Shown piece after piece: positions 26,000 through 35,911 of a stretch of 64,000 bases of DNA (its first letter is position 1; each line of letters begins with the position of its first letter). The DNA is from Nocardia vermiculata NBRC 100427 (lineage in GTDB: Bacteria; Actinomycetota; Actinomycetes; Mycobacteriales; Mycobacteriaceae): positions 124,001 through 188,000 of the forward strand of contig NZ_BDCA01000004.1 of the NCBI RefSeq assembly GCF_001613265.1, read 5' to 3'. A program made the position numbers and the translations under genes. Below the pieces are notes generated by a model, which worked only from the letters and a program-made list of their open reading frames with translations, searched no databases and had not been told where the DNA came from.

Positions 26000-27801
26000 T
26001 TCTTACCTCCGACCATGTCGAGCACATCCTTGAACCCGAGCCGCCGAATACCGCGAGCACCGGCCGCGCGCATGGCGGCCAGGGCGAACCCGAGCTTGGT
26101 GGTGTTGTAGGGGAACCACATCAGCTCTTTTTCCTGCGTCGGCAGGATCGGTACGGTGATGGCCTTCTTGCGGCAGTACTTGCGCACACCGTCGGCGCCG
26201 CCCCAGCGCGCGCCCACGCCGGACTGCTGCCAGCCGCCCATCGGCAGCGCGAAACTGAACATGTTGGCGAAGACATCGTTGATGTTCACCGCGCCGGCGT
26301 TCAGTTGCCGTGCGACGCGCTCGCCCCGAGCCTTGTCCGCGGTCCACACCGAGGCGGACAGGCCGTACACCGAATCGTTGGCCAGCCGGATGGCCTCATC
26401 CTCGTCGGCCACCTTCATCACCGGGATGGTCGGGCCGAAGGTCTCCTCGGTCATGCAGGTCATCGAATGGTCGGCGCCGGCCAGGACGGTCGGCTCGTAG
26501 AAGGTGCCCACTCCGGTGGGTTTGCCGCCGGTGAGGGCGGTCGCTCCCTTGGCGATCGCATCCTCGACATGACTCGACACGATGTCCCGCTGGGCATCGT
26601 TGGCCAGCGCGCCCACATCGTATTTCGGAATTCGACCGTCGGCGCCCTGGCGTAGTTCGCGCACGTGCGCGGCCAGCTTCTGCACGAATTCGTCGTAGAC
26701 CGGCGCCTCGACGTAGACCCGTTCGACCGAGATGCAGACCTGGCCGGCGTTGAACAGGCCGCCGAAGGCGACGCCGTAGGCGGCACGGTCGATATCCGCG
26801 TCGGCCAGCACGATGGACGGATCCTTACCGCCGAGCTCCAGGCTGTAGGGGATGAGCCGTTCCACACAGGCTGCCGCGATCCGCTTGCCGGTCTTGGTCG
26901 ACCCGGTGAACTGCACGTAGTCGACATTGTCGACCACGGCGGCACCGGTTTCCCCGGCGCCGGTGACCACGGCCAGCACCGGCGGCGCGCCGATCTCCGC
27001 CCAGCCACGCGCCAGTTCCAGCGCCGACAGCGGGGTCACCTCCGACGGCTTCAGGATGACCGCGGCCCCGGCAGCCAGCGCCGGAACGACGTCGATCACC
27101 GGCATCGCCAGCGGGAAGTTCCAGGGCGTGATCACCCCGACCACGGGATAGGGCCGGTAGGTCGTGGTGAGCTTCTTGACCCGCGCCAGCGGGCTGTGCG
27201 GGGCGGGATGCTCGTCGGCGAGGAACTTCTCGGCCCGCCGCGCGTAATAACCGGTGAGATCGACCGAGAAGCTGGGATCGATGAGCGCGTCGACGCGTGC
27301 CTTACCGGTCTCCGACTGCAGCACGTCGGCCAGATGGTCACTGTTGTCGATGAGCCAGTCCTGCAGCTTCAGTAGCCATTCCTTGCGGCCCGCGGCGCCG
27401 ATCGCTTCCCATTCGGGCTGGTACAGCCGTAGTTCCCGAACCTTGGCGGCCACCGCATCGGCGGACTCGATCGGTACTGTGCCGGCCGGCTCTCCGGTCG
27501 CGGGATTGCGCACCTCGAGTTCGGTAGCTCGGGGGGCTGCGGTGGTCACTGCGGCCGGCTTCGCGGCAGCGTTTGTCTTACCTGCTGATTCCCTGCTCTT
27601 GGCCGGGGTCGCCTTCTTGGCGGCGGTCGCCTTCTTGGCCGTGCTGCCGGAAGCCTTGCGGGCCGGCGCCTTACGAGCGGGCGTTTTCCCACCGCCGGCC
27701 TCGGGCGTTTTCCCACCGCCGGCCTCGGGCGCCTTGCTGCCGCCGGACGAGGGCACCTTCCCGTTGCCGGACTCGCTGGGCGAAGGTTCGGTATTCGGCA
27801 C
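25996..27801 (-). CDS. Aldehyde dehydrogenase (succinic-semialdehyde type) with a histone-like N-terminal tail
   Basis: A 601-residue protein. From about residue 90 it is a complete NAD(P)-dependent aldehyde dehydrogenase: TPWNFPLAMPV, LELGGKDPSIVL with the general-base glutamate, and GGLFNAGQVCISVERV with the catalytic cysteine. It is closest in pattern to GabD2-type succinic-semialdehyde dehydrogenases, though specificity is not proven. The first 90 residues are unlike the family: a Gly/Pro part with a perfect eight-residue repeat, then Lys/Ala/Thr-rich sequence (ARKASGSTAKKATAAKKATP) resembling the tail of mycobacterial HupB. The GTG start is supported by GGGGAGAA upstream. It is coupled to the SDR behind it. 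Confidence 0.87.
   Translation of the reverse strand: MPNTEPSPSESGNGKVPSSGGSKAPEAGGGKTPEAGGGKTPARKAPARKASGSTAKKATAAKKATPAKSRESAGKTNAAAKPAAVTTAAPRATELEVRNPATGEPAGTVPIESADAVAAKVRELRLYQPEWEAIGAAGRKEWLLKLQDWLIDNSDHLADVLQSETGKARVDALIDPSFSVDLTGYYARRAEKFLADEHPAPHSPLARVKKLTTTYRPYPVVGVITPWNFPLAMPVIDVVPALAAGAAVILKPSEVTPLSALELARGWAEIGAPPVLAVVTGAGETGAAVVDNVDYVQFTGSTKTGKRIAAACVERLIPYSLELGGKDPSIVLADADIDRAAYGVAFGGLFNAGQVCISVERVYVEAPVYDEFVQKLAAHVRELRQGADGRIPKYDVGALANDAQRDIVSSHVEDAIAKGATALTGGKPTGVGTFYEPTVLAGADHSMTCMTEETFGPTIPVMKVADEDEAIRLANDSVYGLSASVWTADKARGERVARQLNAGAVNINDVFANMFSFALPMGGWQQSGVGARWGGADGVRKYCRKKAITVPILPTQEKELMWFPYNTTKLGFALAAMRAAGARGIRRLGFKDVLDMVGGKK
27679..27726 (-). repeat. Perfect 24-base tandem repeat in the aldehyde dehydrogenase N-terminal tail
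   Basis: Two identical 24-base units (27679-27702, 27703-27726) encode the duplicated TPEAGGGK segment. Identity at every base, including third positions, suggests a recent slippage or unequal-crossover event. Confidence 0.9.
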
Positions 27802-27959
27802 GATCTGTTTCTCCCCACGGGCGCTGCGCTGCGAATGCTGGACGGTATGAACTACTTCACTGATCTATGATCGTGGCACAACAGCCTCCGCTGGGCTTGG
27901 CCCGATCTGTCAAGACTGAGGCCGGAAGTTGTATCCGAAGCACAAATCGGAGGTTGGAT

Positions 27960-29354
27960 ATGACCGCAACTGTGCCGGGCGTGGTGGTGCGGCAGTGGCT
28001 GGCGGATTTCGTGGCCGAGACATTGCGTTCGGATGCCCTCGAACAACTCGTCGCACGGCTCGACGCGGTCGTGCTCGAACGGGTGCCGGAACTGTCGGAC
28101 CGGGATATCCGCCGGGACCTGGAGTCGAGCACCCGCGCGCACGCCCTGGCGGTACTCGGTGGTCTTACGCAGGACACGGTGAACTACGCGGTGCCCGAGC
28201 AGGCGCATGCGTTCGCGCGGACGCTGGCCCGGCGCGGATACGAGCTCCGGCTGTTGCTGCGGGTCTATCACGTCGGCCAGGAGGCGGCGCTGGATTATCT
28301 GACCGATGTGATCGAGGAGCGGCAGCTGCCCCGCCAGTTCGAACGGTCGACGCTGTTGCGGATCTTCGAACGCGCCACGCGGTGGATCAACACGTCGGTG
28401 GAGGCGCTCACCGAGACCTATATGGCCGAACGGGAGCGCGGTCTACAGGCGGCGCTGAACCGCCGTACCGAAATCGTGCGGGCCCTGCTGGCCGGGGACG
28501 AGCTCGATGCCGGACAGGCCTCGGCAGGTCTGGGGTTCCGGCTGACCCAGCGGCAGCTCGCCGCGGTGCTGTGGACCGATGACGACGCGCGGTGGACCTG
28601 GAACAACCACGACGGCGCGGAGATCGGTAGCGATGACCACCGCGCAGGTGATCGGGCCGCCGGTGGTGACGAGCTCGGTCTGCTGGAACGAGTGGTCGGT
28701 CGGCTCGCCGGGGCACTGGGCGGTGCGGGAGTCTTCACCCTGCCGGCCGGATCGTCGGCGCTGTGGGCGTGGATCGCGCTGGGGGACGAGCATGTCGATG
28801 CGGGTGTTACTTCGGATATTTCGGCCATTTCGGCGGCGGTCGCGGCACTCGTCGCGTCCGGGGTGATCACCGAGCCGGTGCGGGTGGCGCTGGGTGCGCC
28901 GGCGTCCGGGGTGGCCGGCTTCCGGCAGAGTCATCACGATGCCCTCGCTGCCCGGCAGGTCACCGAACGAGCCGCTGTCGATCTCGGCAGAGTCGTGCCC
29001 TACGAGCGGGTCGAGATGGCATATCTGGCGGGTGCGGACCCGATAGCCATGCGGGCACTGATCCGCCGTGAACTCGGTCCACTGGCCGGGCCGGAGGCGA
29101 AGTGGGCACGTCTGCGCACCACGTTGCTCGCGTATCTACGCTGTCACCGCAGTCCCGAGGGTGCGGCGGGGCGTTTGGGGGTGCACAAGAATACGGTTCG
29201 ATACCGCGTCCAGCGCATCGAGGAATCGCTCGGGCGGCGCATCGACGAGTGTGGCGTGCCGCTCGAGCTCGCGCTGGAATGCGCCGAGGTCTACGGGGTG
29301 TCGCTCAGACCAGATCTTCGGCGCGACGCAGCGGCGGTTCGGCAGCCGGGGTGA
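27960..29354 (+). CDS. PucR/CdaR family transcriptional regulator
   Basis: A 464-residue regulator with the C-terminal PucR-type helix-turn-helix: LRTTLLAYLRCHRSPEGAAG then RLGVHKNTVRYRVQRIEESLG near residue 410. The N-terminal half is helical (RGYELRLLLRVYHVGQEAALD), like the sensory region of many actinobacterial paralogues, and a GGDEF-like divergent region lies in the middle. The ATG behind CGGAGG is preferred over an ATG 93 bases upstream. It is divergent from the aldehyde dehydrogenase-SDR pair with about 160 bases between, so it is a good candidate to activate them. Confidence 0.83.
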   Translation: MTATVPGVVVRQWLADFVAETLRSDALEQLVARLDAVVLERVPELSDRDIRRDLESSTRAHALAVLGGLTQDTVNYAVPEQAHAFARTLARRGYELRLLLRVYHVGQEAALDYLTDVIEERQLPRQFERSTLLRIFERATRWINTSVEALTETYMAERERGLQAALNRRTEIVRALLAGDELDAGQASAGLGFRLTQRQLAAVLWTDDDARWTWNNHDGAEIGSDDHRAGDRAAGGDELGLLERVVGRLAGALGGAGVFTLPAGSSALWAWIALGDEHVDAGVTSDISAISAAVAALVASGVITEPVRVALGAPASGVAGFRQSHHDALAARQVTERAAVDLGRVVPYERVEMAYLAGADPIAMRALIRRELGPLAGPEAKWARLRTTLLAYLRCHRSPEGAAGRLGVHKNTVRYRVQRIEESLGRRIDECGVPLELALECAEVYGVSLRPDLRRDAAAVRQPG

Positions 29355-29556
29355 CCGGGTGCTCGGGTAACTCGGCCAGCAGTGCGGTCGTCGCCTCCGC
29401 CACCGAGTTCACTGCCTTGTCGAAGGCAGCCTTGGTGACATACGACAGACCGGTCAGGCCGCCCACCTTCCGCACGTACTCCTGTGCGGCAGCGAAAATT
29501 TCCTGTTCGGTAGCGCGGGGTTCGAGCCCGCGCAGCACGGTGATATTGCTACCCAT
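29305..29556 (-). CDS. DUF2277 family small protein
   Basis: An 83-residue protein matching the DUF2277 pattern: a short start (MGSNITVLRGLEPRATEQEI), then AAAQEYVRKVGGLTGLS, then FDKAVNSVAEATTALL. Most family members begin MCRNI; here the cysteine is replaced (MGSNI). Function unknown. Its last 50 bases overlap, in antisense, the end of the PucR-type regulator gene, so the two transcripts converge and overlap. A longer frame upstream is open but not conserved-looking. Confidence 0.75.
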   Translation of the reverse strand: MGSNITVLRGLEPRATEQEIFAAAQEYVRKVGGLTGLSYVTKAAFDKAVNSVAEATTALLAELPEHPVTPAAEPPLRRAEDLV

Positions 29557-29739
29557 GGCGCCGAGAGTAGCCCTCGTATCTTGCCTGCGTGGCCGAAGAA
29601 ACGACGAATGTGAAAAATGCGTGTATCGGACCGCTGAGTAAGACCGGGCGCGAGTTGCCGGCTCGGCGGCGCCCAGCCGCGCCGACACGGTATGGGGGAT
29701 AACCGGACCCGCCGATCACCGATGCGACACAATCGGACT

Positions 29740-30561
29740 ATGGCTGCCCGCGACATGCCGACCCTGACCACTTTCCCCTATCCGGAACTGGACGAGCGCG
29801 AGGACGACCACTGGTCCGGCGCCCAGGTATCCGACGACGAATTGCGCGCACTGTCTCTCGGGGCGTTCTACTCCGCCCGCTGGGATGCGTTCCACGATGC
29901 ACTGCTGCTCGGTCCCGAACGCGAGCATCCGCTGGGTGATCGCCGCGAATTGGCCATCGACACCTTGACCGGTGCCTGGGGGATCACCGACGCCACCGAG
30001 GCGATGGCGTCGATGGAACAGTTGCTCGCCGGAATGCACTCACCGCTGTATGCCCTGGTTCATCCGCTGGTGATGGCAGGGATCAACTCGCCCGAGCGGG
30101 ACCGGTTCGGCGAGCGCGCCGATCGGCACCGGGCATTCCTGCGGCAGGTCGGATCGTTTCGGGGGATGGACAACCCCGAGGCGCTGGTGCGCGACTACGA
30201 CATCTGGTCGCAGGCGATCAAACTCGATCTGACCGGACATCTGGTCCATCCGCTGCCCGCCGATATTCAGGCGTGGGATCTGGCCCGGGTGGTCGCGGTG
30301 GCGCGGATGGCCTTCACCGCGGGCTATCTGGAAGCCGATATCGCCTGGGAGTACGTGATGCGGGCGCTGGACCCGGCGCAGAAGCGCTATCGCAACTGGC
30401 GGCAGTTCGGTGACGCCTACCTCACCGGCTGGACCTATTGGCAGGCGTGCGAGGACCTGGCCGAACTCAAATCCGGCGGCACCGACCGCCGCCTCGAACT
30501 GGTGCGGTTGTGGATGCGTCCGACCAGCCCGTGGCGGCGGATCACGCTGCAGGGCGACTGA
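29740..30561 (+). CDS. DUF1266 domain protein
   Basis: About 273 residues, starting at MAARDMPTL; ATGs 15 and 48 bases upstream are alternative starts and no start has a good ribosome binding site. The DUF1266 core is seen in DTLTGAWGITDATEAMASME, then AWDLARVVAVARMAFTAGY, then NWRQFGDAYLTGWTYWQ. Tryptophan-rich motifs of this kind are the family signature. It is cytoplasmic by appearance, and its role is unknown. No operon partners: the next gene is convergent. Confidence 0.72.
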   Translation: MAARDMPTLTTFPYPELDEREDDHWSGAQVSDDELRALSLGAFYSARWDAFHDALLLGPEREHPLGDRRELAIDTLTGAWGITDATEAMASMEQLLAGMHSPLYALVHPLVMAGINSPERDRFGERADRHRAFLRQVGSFRGMDNPEALVRDYDIWSQAIKLDLTGHLVHPLPADIQAWDLARVVAVARMAFTAGYLEADIAWEYVMRALDPAQKRYRNWRQFGDAYLTGWTYWQACEDLAELKSGGTDRRLELVRLWMRPTSPWRRITLQGD

Positions 30562-30612
30562 GCTCCCGGGCGAACGACACTCCGTCGTGAGCGCGTCCGG
30601 TCCCGGGTGCGA

Positions 30613-31536
30613 TCAGTCCGGGAGCGAACGCAGGATGCCGCGGCCGTAGCGCTGGAACTGCGCGTCGTCGACCATTGCCAGCGAATGGCGCTCGACGAGC
30701 AGTTCCCACTCGGAATACAGCTGGGGAACCCCGGGGTCCGGTTGCGCTACGGCGCCGTCTGCGGACTCGCGCTGGATCGCGAAATTCACCGCGCCGACGA
30801 TGCGGTCGGTATCGGCCCGGTCGGTGCCCACGAACCGTAGCGTCGTATTGCCGTCGGTGAGATCGATGCTGTAGTCGCCACCGGGCTCGGTGTCGCCGTC
30901 CTTGCCGACCTCGGCGGCGATAAGCGCCGCGACCGGCATCTCGTACCAGTAGGCGGGTGTGGACCCGATCGAGAGCAGCAGGACCCGGGTGGTCGTCACC
31001 GCCAGCAGCCCGCGCCCGCGTCCCGCCGGGGGTACCGCCGTGACCAGTGCGGTCTCCAGCATGAATTCCTCGGGGGTGACGATCGTGTGCAGTGCCTCTG
31101 CGGCCGCGCGTACTTCTCGGCGGGGGGCCATCCGACGGACCGCGCGATCCACATCCGCGCGGGTCGGGCCTGCTTTGCCCCACACCGGATTGGGCGGCGT
31201 GAGGTCCGGTGCGGACATGTCTATTCGCTGGGTGGCCAGAATCTGGGAGTTGATCCGTTCCGCGATCATCGACGCCGGTGGCACGTCGTGTTCGGCGATC
31301 AGCACCGGCAACGGGGTGCGATCGGCCGGAACACCGGTCAGCACCGGGCTCGGATAACGCAGGTAGATCTCGATGACGACGGCGTCGTCGGCGCGCCGGT
31401 TGAGCCGGACCTTCAGTAGATCCGACACGGGAACGTCCAGCACCCGCTCGCCATCGGTGCCCGGCCGCAGGACCTGTACGCGTCCGCCGCCGTGCCGCAG
31501 TATCGCCGTGGGTGTCCGTAGCTCGACTATGTCCAT
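30613..31536 (-). CDS. Hypothetical protein with a possible PH-like domain
   Basis: A 307-residue protein I cannot assign. The first 100 residues are beta-rich (AILRHGGGRVQVLRPGTDGE). A later part (GLLAVTTTRVLLLSIGSTPA then YWYEMPVAALIAAEV) has the pattern of a bacterial pleckstrin-homology-like module, in which a protein reads out expression of its own threshold. No signal peptide or membrane segment. The start MDIVELRTP follows a G-rich stretch; the longer frame extends across the ftsH upstream region and is not believed. It is divergent from ftsH. Confidence 0.6.
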   Translation of the reverse strand: MDIVELRTPTAILRHGGGRVQVLRPGTDGERVLDVPVSDLLKVRLNRRADDAVVIEIYLRYPSPVLTGVPADRTPLPVLIAEHDVPPASMIAERINSQILATQRIDMSAPDLTPPNPVWGKAGPTRADVDRAVRRMAPRREVRAAAEALHTIVTPEEFMLETALVTAVPPAGRGRGLLAVTTTRVLLLSIGSTPAYWYEMPVAALIAAEVGKDGDTEPGGDYSIDLTDGNTTLRFVGTDRADTDRIVGAVNFAIQRESADGAVAQPDPGVPQLYSEWELLVERHSLAMVDDAQFQRYGRGILRSLPD

Positions 31537-31849
31537 ACCCCCTGCGTTCGTCCTGTGTTGTCGCTCACAATAGGTCGTGCATGCCATGATTGGGACCATG
31601 TGGGTGGTCACCGTGAGGTGATCGCCCGGTAGGTCGGGAACCACCAGCATTCTCCGACCGTTTAGCTGTTGAACTGCTTCAGCTGCCGAACTGCGCGATG
31701 TATCGAGTAGACCGTACGCGGTAACGTGGCATGTCCGCATCCGTTCCGGCCGACACGGTCGGTACCGGTACCGGATACGGCCCCGCTCGAACGCATAGTA
31801 GGCATACACCGGAAACACCGGAAAGGACTGGCCCGCCGGCCGACGCTCT
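31537..31849. other. Upstream region of ftsH
   Basis: A 313-base gap between divergent genes. I see no convincing gene. It must hold the ftsH promoter, but no -35/-10 pair stands out. An AAAGGA at about 31822 lies too far (over 20 bases) from the ftsH ATG to be its ribosome binding site. A tandem GGTACC-GGTACC and an imperfect GGTCACC/GGTGATC inverted repeat are the only notable patterns. Confidence 0.4.
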
Positions 31850-34213
31850 ATGAACCGCAAGACAGTGTTTCGAAATCTGGCCATAGTCGCGGGCATCCTG
31901 CTCGTGATCTATCTGGTCAGCTACTTCAGCAACGACACGCGCGGCTGGAAGAACGTCGATACCTCGGTGGCGCTATCCCAGCTGGCAGATAAGGGCAACG
32001 TCGATCAGGTCCGGATCGACGATAAAGAACAGCAGCTACGTATCACCCTGAAACAGGGCAACGATGCCACGGACGGCCAGACGCAGATCATGGCCAAGTA
32101 CCCGAGTGGCAGCGCGGTCTCGGCGCAGATCCTGCAGGACGTGCAGAACTCCGGCGCTCCGTACAACACCTCGGTCAAGCAGGACAACTGGTTCACCCAG
32201 ATACTGCTGTTCGTCCTGCCGATGGTGATTCTGCTCGGGCTGTTCATCTTCGTGATGTCCCGCATGCAAGGCGGTGGTCGCGGCGGCATGATGGGCTTCG
32301 GTAAGTCCAAGGCCAAACAGTTGACCAAGGACATGCCCAAGACCACATTCACCGATGTGGCCGGCGCGGACGAAGCGGTCGAAGAGCTCTACGAGATCAA
32401 GGACTTCCTGCAGAACCCGGCCCGCTATCAGGCGCTGGGCGCGAAGATCCCCAAGGGCGTATTGCTCTACGGCCCGCCCGGTACCGGTAAAACGCTGCTG
32501 GCCCGGGCGGTCGCCGGTGAGGCCGGGGTGCCGTTCTTCACGATTTCCGGTTCGGACTTCGTCGAGATGTTCGTCGGTGTCGGCGCGTCGCGCGTGCGTG
32601 ACCTGTTCGAGCAGGCCAAGCAGAACAGCCCCTGCATTATTTTCGTCGACGAGATCGACGCCGTCGGCCGGCAGCGTGGTGCGGGCCTGGGCGGTGGTCA
32701 CGACGAGCGCGAGCAGACGCTGAACCAGTTGCTGGTCGAGATGGACGGTTTCGGCGACCGCACCGGTGTGATCATCATCGCGGCCACCAACCGCCCCGAC
32801 ATCCTCGACCCCGCGCTGCTGCGCCCGGGCCGGTTCGACCGTCAGATCCCGGTCTCGAACCCCGATCTGGCCGGCCGCCGTGCCATCCTGCGCGTGCATT
32901 CGCAGGGCAAGCCGATCGCCACCGACGCCGATCTGGACGGGCTCGCCAAGCGCACCGTCGGCATGTCGGGTGCGGATCTGGCGAACGTCATCAACGAGGC
33001 GGCCCTGCTCACCGCGCGTGAACACGGCAACCTGATCACCGGCCCGGCTCTGGAGGAGTCGGTGGACCGGGTGATCGGTGGTCCACGCCGTAAGAGCCGC
33101 ATCATCAGCGAGCACGAGAAGAAGATCACCGCGTACCACGAGGGCGGGCACACCCTGGCCGCGTGGGCGATGCCGGATATCGAACCGGTCTACAAGGTCA
33201 CGATTCTGGCCCGCGGGCGTACCGGCGGCCATGCGATGACGGTGCCCGAGGACGACAAGGGCCTGATGACCCGCTCGGAGATGATCGCCCGGCTGGTGAT
33301 GGCGATGGGCGGCCGCGCCGCCGAGGAGCTGGTCTTCCACGAGCCGACCACCGGCGCCTCCTCCGATATCGACCAGGCGACCAAGATCGCCCGCGCGATG
33401 GTCACCGAATACGGCATGAGCGCCCGGCTCGGTGCAGTGCGCTACGGCCAGGAACAGGGCGATCCCTTCCTGGGCCGGCAGATGGGCACCGCCTCGGACT
33501 ACTCGCACGAGGTGGCGCGGGAGATCGACGAGGAGGTGCGCAACCTGATCGAGGCCGCGCACACCGAGGCCTGGGCGATCCTCAACGACTACCGCGACGA
33601 GCTCGATGCGCTGGCCACGGCGTTGCTGGAACGCGAGACACTGCACCGCCGCGACCTCGAGCAGGTGCTGTCGACGGTGGACAAGCGGCCGCGCATCACC
33701 GCGTTCAACGATTTCGGTGAACGGGTGCCGTCGGACCGGCCGCCGGTGAAGACTCCGCGCGAACTCGCCGCCGAACGCGGTGAGCCGTGGCCGGACGAGA
33801 CCGAAACCCGTCAGGTGCCGCAGCCGGCCCCGCAACCGGTTCCGGCCAACGGCTATCCGCCGGAGGGACAGCAGGCCAACCCGACCCCGGCATACGGTTA
33901 TCCGGCCCCGCCGCAGGGTGGGTACCCGCGCCCCGCGACCGGCCCCGGCTATCCGCGCCAGGGCGGCACGCACGGCTCGCGACCGGATTACGGCGCACCG
34001 GCCGGATGGTCGGCTCCCGGCTGGCCGCCACGCGAGGAAGGCGCCGCGCAGCCGGAGTACGGGACCCCGCAGGGATACGGCGATCCGCAGCGGTACGGCG
34101 GCGGTCATCGGCGTCCCGAGTGGACCGGGGATCAGGAAGGCCCGGGACAGAACGGAAACCGCAACGGTGCCCAGGATCACGGCGATTGGGACGGACCGAA
34201 CGGTCACCGGTGA
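31850..34213 (+). CDS. ftsH: ATP-dependent zinc metalloprotease FtsH
   Basis: Membrane-bound AAA+ protease, 787 residues, that degrades misfolded and regulatory membrane and soluble proteins. Two transmembrane segments (residues about 9-26 and 120-140) flank a periplasmic domain. The AAA module has Walker A GPPGTGKT, Walker B IIFVDEID and [23 protein letters not shown]. The protease site is HEGGH, with the third ligand in the [10 protein letters not shown] region. The last 150 residues are a Gly/Pro/Tyr/Gln-rich disordered tail, longer than in E. coli but like mycobacterial Fts[10 protein letters not shown] matches the mycobacterial start, though no ribosome binding site is close. Confidence 0.97.
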   Translation: MNRKTVFRNLAIVAGILLVIYLVSYFSNDTRGWKNVDTSVALSQLADKGNVDQVRIDDKEQQLRITLKQGNDATDGQTQIMAKYPSGSAVSAQILQDVQNSGAPYNTSVKQDNWFTQILLFVLPMVILLGLFIFVMSRMQGGGRGGMMGFGKSKAKQLTKDMPKTTFTDVAGADEAVEELYEIKDFLQNPARYQALGAKIPKGVLLYGPPGTGKTLLARAVAGEAGVPFFTISGSDFVEMFVGVGASRVRDLFEQAKQNSPCIIFVDEIDAVGRQRGAGLGGGHDEREQTLNQLLVEMDGFGDRTGVIIIAATNRPDILDPALLRPGRFDRQIPVSNPDLAGRRAILRVHSQGKPIATDADLDGLAKRTVGMSGADLANVINEAALLTAREHGNLITGPALEESVDRVIGGPRRKSRIISEHEKKITAYHEGGHTLAAWAMPDIEPVYKVTILARGRTGGHAMTVPEDDKGLMTRSEMIARLVMAMGGRAAEELVFHEPTTGASSDIDQATKIARAMVTEYGMSARLGAVRYGQEQGDPFLGRQMGTASDYSHEVAREIDEEVRNLIEAAHTEAWAILNDYRDELDALATALLERETLHRRDLEQVLSTVDKRPRITAFNDFGERVPSDRPPVKTPRELAAERGEPWPDETETRQVPQPAPQPVPANGYPPEGQQANPTPAYGYPAPPQGGYPRPATGPGYPRQGGTHGSRPDYGAPAGWSAPGWPPREEGAAQPEYGTPQGYGDPQRYGGGHRRPEWTGDQEGPGQNGNRNGAQDHGDWDGPNGHR

Positions 34214-34226
34214 CCGGCTGCGATTA

Positions 34227-34243
34227 GGCTCGACTGTCGAGCC
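34227..34243 (+). other. Short perfect hairpin after ftsH
   Basis: GGCTCGA-CTG-TCGAGCC follows the ftsH stop by 14 bases. Without a T run it may attenuate readthrough from ftsH into folE, or simply be part of the folE leader. Confidence 0.4.
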
Positions 34244-34289
34244 GCGCTCTCGGCGCGTTGTTTTACGTGATGTGTGGAGGTTTCCTCGA

Positions 34290-34958
34290 ATGTCGGCCAC
34301 TAACGGTGCTCCCACGGAGTCCGATTCGGCGTCCGCGGCTGCCTCCGTCGTGACGGAGGCGGCGGATTCGATCGCCTTGACCACCGGCCGCCCCTTCGAT
34401 CAGCGGCGCGCCGAGGCCGCAGTGCGGGAATTGCTGATCGCGGTCGGTGAGGATCCGGATCGTCCCGGTCTGATCGATACTCCGGCGCGGGTCGCGCGGG
34501 CCTATCGCGAGATGTTCGCGGGCCTGTACGAGGAACCCGACGCCGCGCTGAACACCACCTTCGACGAGGGCCACCAGGAATTGGTGCTGGTGCGCGACAT
34601 TCCGCTGTATTCCACCTGCGAACATCATCTGGTGTCGTTCCACGGTGTCGCGCACGTCGGCTACATTCCCGGTCCGCACGGTCGGGTCACCGGTCTGTCG
34701 AAACTGGCACGCGTGGTGGACCTGTATTCCAAGCGTCCGCAGGTGCAGGAGCGTCTCACCAGCCAGATCGCCGATGCGGTGATGCGGAAGCTGGACCCGC
34801 GCGGCGCCATCGTGGTGGTCGAGGCCGAGCATCTGTGCATGGCGATGCGCGGCATCCGCAAGCCGGGGGCGAGCACCACCACTTCGGCGGTGCGGGGGCT
34901 GCTGCAGACCAACGCGTCCTCGCGGGCCGAGGCGCTCGACCTCATCCTGCGCAAATGA
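34290..34958 (+). CDS. folE: GTP cyclohydrolase I
   Basis: First enzyme of folate synthesis: GTP to 7,8-dihydroneopterin triphosphate. 222 residues. Zinc and active-site motifs are [12 protein letters not shown] and the later [16 protein letters not shown], both intact. The first 35 residues are a variable Ser/Ala-rich extension. The ATG has GTGGAGG ten bases upstream. Its TGA overlaps the folP ATG (ATGA), starting a run of four translationally coupled folate genes. Confidence 0.96.
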   Translation: MSATNGAPTESDSASAAASVVTEAADSIALTTGRPFDQRRAEAAVRELLIAVGEDPDRPGLIDTPARVARAYREMFAGLYEEPDAALNTTFDEGHQELVLVRDIPLYSTCEHHLVSFHGVAHVGYIPGPHGRVTGLSKLARVVDLYSKRPQVQERLTSQIADAVMRKLDPRGAIVVVEAEHLCMAMRGIRKPGASTTTSAVRGLLQTNASSRAEALDLILRK

Positions 34959-35911
34959 GCGATCGCCCGTTGATCACTCCGCGCGGCGGGCGCTCGTGTG
35001 TGGTGATGGGCGTTGTGAACGTCACCAGTGACTCCTTCTCCGACGGCGGGCGGTATCTCGATCCCGCCCGGGCGGTCGAACACGGTGTGCGGCTGTACGA
35101 GGCCGGGGCCGACATCATCGATGTGGGCGGTGAGTCCACTCGTCCCGGGGCCACCCGCGTCGATCCCGAGACCGAGGCGGCGCGGGTGGCGCCGGTGATC
35201 CGCCGGCTCGTCGAGGCGGGCGTGCCCACCAGCGTCGACACCATGCGCGCCCGGGTGGCCACGGCAGCGGTCGAGGCCGGAGTGAGCGTGATCAACGATG
35301 TGTCCGGCGGCCGTGCGGACGCGGATATGGTCAAGGTCGTCGCCGACGCCGAGATTCCGTGGATCCTGATGCACTGGCGCGCGAACGCCGACCACCGCCA
35401 CATCGGCCCGGCCGAGCACTACGACGATGTGGTGGCCGAGGTGCTCGCCGAACTGTCGGCGCAGGTGGATCTGGCGATGGCGGCCGGCGTGCATCCGAGC
35501 CGGCTGGTGCTGGATCCGGGGCTCGGATTCGCGAAGAACGCCGAACACAATTGGGCGCTGCTGGGCGCCCTGCCCGAACTGACGGCGCAGGGCTTGCCGG
35601 TACTGGTCGGCGCGTCTCGTAAACGCTTCCTGGGGTCGCTGCTCGGCGACGAGTCCGGCCCCCGCCCGCCCGACGGCCGCGAGGTGGCCACCGCGACCAT
35701 CTCGGCGATCGCCGCGAGCCACGGAGCCTGGGGTGTGCGGGTGCACGATGTGCGGTCGTCGATCGACGCGATCACCGTCGCGGATGCCTGGCGGAGGGCC
35801 GCCGATCAAGTGCAGCGGAGGGCCGCCGATCAAGTGCAGCAGCGGGCCGCTGACCAGCTACGATCGCGGGCCGCGGATCCGGCTGGTTCACACGGTCGGG
35901 GGCGCGAATGA
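34955..35911 (+). CDS. folP: Dihydropteroate synthase
   Basis: Condenses p-aminobenzoate with dihydropterin pyrophosphate; the sulfonamide target. 318 residues. Motifs: [16 protein letters not shown] (pyrophosphate loop), [11 protein letters not shown] (loop 2), INDVSGG, and [11 protein letters not shown] with HDVR near the C-terminus. After the normal end at about residue 280, a tail of some 38 residues consists of four imperfect copies of an RRAADQVQ octapeptide, encoded by tandem 24-base repeats. The tail is not part of the TIM barrel. The gene is coupled by 4-base overlaps to folE before and folB after. Confidence 0.95.
   Translation: MSDRPLITPRGGRSCVVMGVVNVTSDSFSDGGRYLDPARAVEHGVRLYEAGADIIDVGGESTRPGATRVDPETEAARVAPVIRRLVEAGVPTSVDTMRARVATAAVEAGVSVINDVSGGRADADMVKVVADAEIPWILMHWRANADHRHIGPAEHYDDVVAEVLAELSAQVDLAMAAGVHPSRLVLDPGLGFAKNAEHNWALLGALPELTAQGLPVLVGASRKRFLGSLLGDESGPRPPDGREVATATISAIAASHGAWGVRVHDVRSSIDAITVADAWRRAADQVQRRAADQVQQRAADQLRSRAADPAGSHGRGRE
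35791..35886 (+). repeat. 24-base tandem repeats in the folP 3' end
   Basis: Units 1 and 2 (35791-35814, 35815-35838) are identical; units 3 and 4 (to 35886) are diverged. All keep frame and encode RAAD-centred octapeptides. The pattern of identical and decayed units points to repeated slippage over time. Confidence 0.85.

Noticed and set aside
32036..34384. 782-codon antisense ORF opposite ftsH and folE
   Set aside because: It lies entirely opposite well-supported genes. Long antisense frames are expected where third positions are almost all G or C, and its composition (many Arg, His, Gly, Val) shows no domain pattern.
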